Notes under the pieces: generated by a model
Seen by the model: only the letters and a program-made list of their open reading frames with translations
The model's database searches: none
What the model was told of the DNA's origin: nothing
Position numbers and translations under genes: made by a program
Shown here: in pieces, positions 61,265 to 64,000 of the stretch
How positions within the stretch are numbered: the first letter of the stretch is position 1
Layout: the number at the start of each line of letters is the position of its first letter
DNA from: Geomonas sp. Red32
GTDB lineage: Bacteria > Desulfobacterota > Desulfuromonadia > Geobacterales > Geobacteraceae
Length of the DNA: 64,000 nucleotides
Assembly (NCBI RefSeq): GCF_023652955.1
Contig: NZ_JAKLOY010000001.1
Coordinates: 1,240,001-1,304,000, forward strand
Direction: 5' to 3'

Positions 61265-61534
61265 ATGTCACCCGAACTCGTGGTAACCCTTGGCAGGAGA
61301 AGCTTCGAAGCCGTGCTGCTGCTGTCGGCGCCGCTGCTGATCTGCGCCCTGGTGGTCGGCCTGCTGATCAGTATCTTCCAGGCGGTCACCTCCATCAACG
61401 AGGCAACCCTCGCCTTCGCTCCGAAGATCGCCGCCGTCATGGTGGCCATCGTCATCTTCTTCCCCTGGATGATGAGCTACATGAGCGACTTCACCCGGGA
61501 AATCTACGGCCTGATCGCCAACATGAGGCACTAG
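61265..61534 (+). CDS. fliQ: flagellar export gate protein FliQ
   Basis: An 89-aa two-helix protein (VLLLSAPLLICALVVGLLIS and VMVAIVIFFPWMMSYM) with the family motif SIFQAVTSINEATLAFAPK. GGAG is upstream of the ATG. The start of fliR follows directly after its stop. Confidence 0.95.
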   Translation: MSPELVVTLGRRSFEAVLLLSAPLLICALVVGLLISIFQAVTSINEATLAFAPKIAAVMVAIVIFFPWMMSYMSDFTREIYGLIANMRH

Positions 61535-61535
61535 T

Positions 61536-62321
61536 GTGTTCGAGGCCCTCCCGATCAAGGTCTTAAGCGACCTGGTCCCCTTCGCCCTGGTGCTCGCCAG
61601 GGTCGCCAGCCTCTTCGCGGCCATCCCGGTCTTCGGCTCCCGGGTGGTCCCCAACCGGATCAAGGTGCCGCTCATCTTCTCGCTGGCGCTCCTCATCTTT
61701 CCCATCGTCAAACCGGCCGTCGTCCCCGCGGTGGGGGACACCATCGGCCTCGGTCTCCTCGTGGTGCGGGAGAGCCTGATCGGCCTCACCTTGGGCTTTC
61801 TCTCCCAGCTGATCTTCGCCGGCGTCGAGTTCTGCGGGCAGCAGGTGGGGACCCAGATGGGGATCTCCATGGCCGCCCTCTTCGATCCCGCCACTCAGAA
61901 CAACGTCCCCACCATGGCCATGTTCGAGGGGGTGCTCGCCACCATGCTCTTTTTGGCCCTGGGGGTGCACCACTTCTTCATCCGGGCCATCGTGGAGAGC
62001 TACCAGCTCGTCCCCCTGGGGGCCTGGCACATAGACGAGGGGGTGCTGAAATTCCTGATCCAGGCCTCCTCCGGGATGCTGGTCATTGCCATCAAGCTGG
62101 CCGCCCCGGTGGGGGTGGCGCTTTTGGCCACCAGCGTGGCGTTAGGCATCGTCGCCCGCAGCTTCCCCGCCATGAACGTCTTCATGGTCAGCATGCCGCT
62201 CAACATCGGCATCGGCTTCGTCATCCTCGGCATCTCGCTGCCGGTCTTCCTCCGTGTCCTCGAGGGCGCCTTCGGGGGGCTCGCGGGGCAGGTGAGGGTG
62301 CTCTTCAAGCTGCTCGCCTAG
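61536..62321 (+). CDS. fliR: flagellar export gate protein FliR
   Basis: A 261-aa polytopic protein with six helices, starting at GTG one base after the fliQ stop. Conserved parts are ARVASLFAAIPVFGSRVVPN, GVEFCGQQVGTQMGISMA and the late APVGVALLATSVALGIVAR. Together with FliP and FliQ it forms the export gate. Confidence 0.94.
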   Translation: MFEALPIKVLSDLVPFALVLARVASLFAAIPVFGSRVVPNRIKVPLIFSLALLIFPIVKPAVVPAVGDTIGLGLLVVRESLIGLTLGFLSQLIFAGVEFCGQQVGTQMGISMAALFDPATQNNVPTMAMFEGVLATMLFLALGVHHFFIRAIVESYQLVPLGAWHIDEGVLKFLIQASSGMLVIAIKLAAPVGVALLATSVALGIVARSFPAMNVFMVSMPLNIGIGFVILGISLPVFLRVLEGAFGGLAGQVRVLFKLLA

Positions 62322-62328
62322 GTGCCCC

Positions 62329-63387
62329 ATGTCCGAGGACAAACACTCCAAAACAGAAAAACCGACAGCGAAGAAGGTCTCCGAGGCCAAGAGCAAGGGG
62401 AACGTTCCCCGCAGCCGGGAGGTCACCTCGACCGTCAGCCTGCTGACCGGGATGATCGCCCTCTACGCGACCTCGGGGATGATGGTCACCACCCTGAAGC
62501 GGAACATGCGGGAGATCTTCGGGGGGATGGCCCACTTCGACGCCACCCCGGGAAACGTCCAGTCCCTCTTGATCCGCGAGCTTGGCTACCTGGCCGTCAT
62601 GCTCCTTCCCTTCGTGCTCATCCTGATCGTCGTCGGGGTGGCGGTGGAGGCGGCCCAGGGGGGGATCAACCTAAGCGGCGAGAAGATGAAGTTCGACCTT
62701 GGGAAGCTCAATCCGATCGAGGGGATCGGAAGGCTCTTCAATAAGAACTCGCTCTTCGAGGTGGCCAAATCCTTCGTCAAACTGATCATCGTCGGCTACG
62801 TCGCCTACAAGATCCTCGCCGAGGAGATCGAGAGCGTTGTCTTCCTGGTGGACAGCGACCTGCAGGGGATCTTCGCCTTCGTCGGGCACCTCTCCTTCAA
62901 GATCGTGCTCCATACCTGCGGCGTCATGATCGTGCTGGCGGTGATCGACCTCGCCTTCGTGAAGTGGCGCTTCATGGAAGAGCTGAAGATGACCAAGCAG
63001 GAAGTGAAGGACGAGCATAAAAACTCCGAGGGCGACCCGGCCATCAAAGGGAAGATCAAGCAGAAGCAGTTCCAGATGGCGCGCCGGAGGATGCGGCAGA
63101 TCATCCCCACCGCCGACGTGGTGGTCACCAACCCGACCCACTACGCGGTGGCGCTCAAGTACGAGCGGGAGAAGAACGCCGCCCCGGTGGTGATCTACAA
63201 GGGGATCGACCAGATGGCGCTGCAGATGAAGATCCTGGCCAAGGAGAGCAAGGTGACCCTGGTGGAGAACCGTTTCCTGGCCCGCGAGCTGTACAACCAG
63301 GTGGAGGAAGGCTTCGAGATCCCGGAAGCCCTCTACGCCGCCGTCGCCGAAATCCTCGCCTACGTCTACAGCCTCAGGCGGCACTAA
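62329..63387 (+). CDS. flhB: flagellar export switch protein FlhB
   Basis: A 352-aa export apparatus protein: four helices, then a soluble domain with the self-cleavage site NPTH (residues 268-271, in VVVTNPTHYAVALKYE). The N-terminus DKHSKTEKPTAKKVSEAK is typical. Cleavage at NPTH switches specificity from rod/hook to filament. It is the last gene of the flagellar cluster; flhA is not in the window. Confidence 0.95.
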   Translation: MSEDKHSKTEKPTAKKVSEAKSKGNVPRSREVTSTVSLLTGMIALYATSGMMVTTLKRNMREIFGGMAHFDATPGNVQSLLIRELGYLAVMLLPFVLILIVVGVAVEAAQGGINLSGEKMKFDLGKLNPIEGIGRLFNKNSLFEVAKSFVKLIIVGYVAYKILAEEIESVVFLVDSDLQGIFAFVGHLSFKIVLHTCGVMIVLAVIDLAFVKWRFMEELKMTKQEVKDEHKNSEGDPAIKGKIKQKQFQMARRRMRQIIPTADVVVTNPTHYAVALKYEREKNAAPVVIYKGIDQMALQMKILAKESKVTLVENRFLARELYNQVEEGFEIPEALYAAVAEILAYVYSLRRH

Positions 63388-63476
63388 CGCTTCCACCACT
63401 CACTCTCCCCCCCTTGAAAAAAGGGGACTTTCCGGCGGAACCCACTGGCGAAGTTGTTAAGGAGCTTAGAAATGCA

Positions 63477-63508
63477 GCGGCCTCCCCGAGTCAAATCGAG
63501 GAGGCCGC
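63477..63508. terminator. bidirectional terminator between flhB and the glucan phosphorylase
   Basis: GCGGCCTCC pairs with GGAGGCCGC around a 14-base loop that can pair further. A T-containing tract follows on the plus strand. It lies between the convergent flhB and phosphorylase genes. Confidence 0.7.
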
Positions 63509-63551
63509 AGTTGTTTCAACGTAGGACCTGGAACTTGTCCCTAGGACCTGT

Positions 63552-64000
63552 TCATCCCCACAGCACGAGTCCCGGGTCGTAGACGGTGCCTAGTTCCGGA
63601 TGCCTGGGCATCACCCGGAGCATGAAGCCGTGGCGTCCGCAGAAGCGGCACTCGAGCTCGCCCACGAAGTGCCCCGCCCGCTCCTTGTGCGGCTCCAGGG
63701 GGACGATCTCTCCCCCCATGATGGTTCCTCGGGAATCGAGCACCCCGAAGTAGACCTCTACCGCGATCTCGGAGAGCGGGATCTCGCCGGGGGTGATCCG
63801 CACCTTGATCGGGAGCCTTTCCCCCACCATGACCTCCCGCTCGATCTCGGCCTCGATGGTGTCGATGGAGAGCTGCCCCCACTTCGCGTGCAGCCGCTCC
63901 TTCCACCGCGCGAGCTCCACCGCGAGCCTCAGTCCGTCCCGGTTCAGTTTCTCCCAGTGCTCGAAGGCGGGGAGGTAGCAGCGGCGGGTGTATTCCTGGA
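63552..64000 (-). CDS. glgP: alpha-glucan phosphorylase, C-terminal part (truncated by window end)
   Basis: The frame is open to the last base and runs into the edge on its 5' side. Visible residues are QEYTRRCYLPAFEHWEKLN, then LARWKERLHAKWGQLSIDTI. A C-terminal beta domain with a Cys pair (CRFCGRHGFMLRVMPRHPEL) closes it. This matches the end of the large alpha-glucan phosphorylases that release glucose-1-phosphate from glycogen or maltodextrin. The catalytic part lies outside the window. Confidence 0.82.
   Translation of the reverse strand, partial: QEYTRRCYLPAFEHWEKLNRDGLRLAVELARWKERLHAKWGQLSIDTIEAEIEREVMVGERLPIKVRITPGEIPLSEIAVEVYFGVLDSRGTIMGGEIVPLEPHKERAGHFVGELECRFCGRHGFMLRVMPRHPELGTVYDPGLVLWG

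Overview
The window is a 64 kb stretch of GC-rich bacterial chromosome with dense, mostly plus-strand coding. The gene families suggest a Geobacter-type member of the Desulfuromonadota (Geobacter, Geomonas or Citrifermentans). Pointers are a PilT and PilB-like pair, many c-di-GMP enzymes, sigma-54 promoters in the flagellar cluster, CheX-type phosphatases, a TIGR02530-type flagellar protein and YVTN/Big2 surface lipoproteins. The taxonomy is an inference from family content. No rRNA, tRNA, CRISPR array, transposase or phage gene was seen.

Positions 1-16,000 hold housekeeping and signalling genes. They are the end of a UvrD/PcrA helicase, pdxA overlapping mtgA, and an HD-GYP response regulator followed directly by a Cache-HAMP-PAS-PAS-GGDEF cyclase. 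Then come a PP-loop tRNA-thiolation-like enzyme (minus), a degenerate PilB/GspE-like protein next to pilT, a PLP aminotransferase, an alpha/beta hydrolase (minus), and a minus-strand unit of GAF protein, GAF-HD-GYP protein and a 72-codon small ORF.

Positions 16,000-40,300 are accessory. They include a 47-aa lipoprotein and a 563-aa secreted protein of unknown function behind a sigma-54-like promoter, a TonB-like anchored protein, a rhodanese-YceI fusion whose rhodanese catalytic Cys is Asp, and a secreted phosphoesterase. A SPOR-domain protein carries an 18-unit 9-bp tandem repeat. Further on are a methyltransferase, a ferritin-like protein, a DUF815-type ATPase, a lipoprotein, and a spermidine-synthase-like pair split into membrane and soluble halves. 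A Big2/YVTN lipoprotein, a TolC-adaptor-RND efflux operon and a small thiol/redox cluster complete the region.

Positions 40,300-43,800 encode a PAS histidine kinase, a CheY-like receiver, CheX and a CheX-like protein fused to a degenerate receiver, closed by a strong terminator. Positions 43,900-63,400 are an almost complete flagellar basal body, motor-switch and export cluster: an N-terminal-beta/TPR protein, then flgB, flgC, fliE, fliF, fliG, fliH, fliI, fliJ, a MotE-like gene, fliK, flgD, a TIGR02530 gene, a compact flgE, and fliL, fliM, fliN, fliO, fliP, fliQ, fliR, flhB. Sigma-54 promoters lie just before flgB and fliL. motA/motB, flhA and flagellin genes are not in the window, and 648 bp between flgE and fliL is non-coding. 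The window ends inside a convergent alpha-glucan phosphorylase gene.

The common thread is surface motility and c-di-GMP control: a cyclase, two phosphodiesterases, a probable c-di-GMP-binding PilB-like protein beside pilT, a CheX phosphatase module and the flagellum. Small C-rich palindromes recur between genes.
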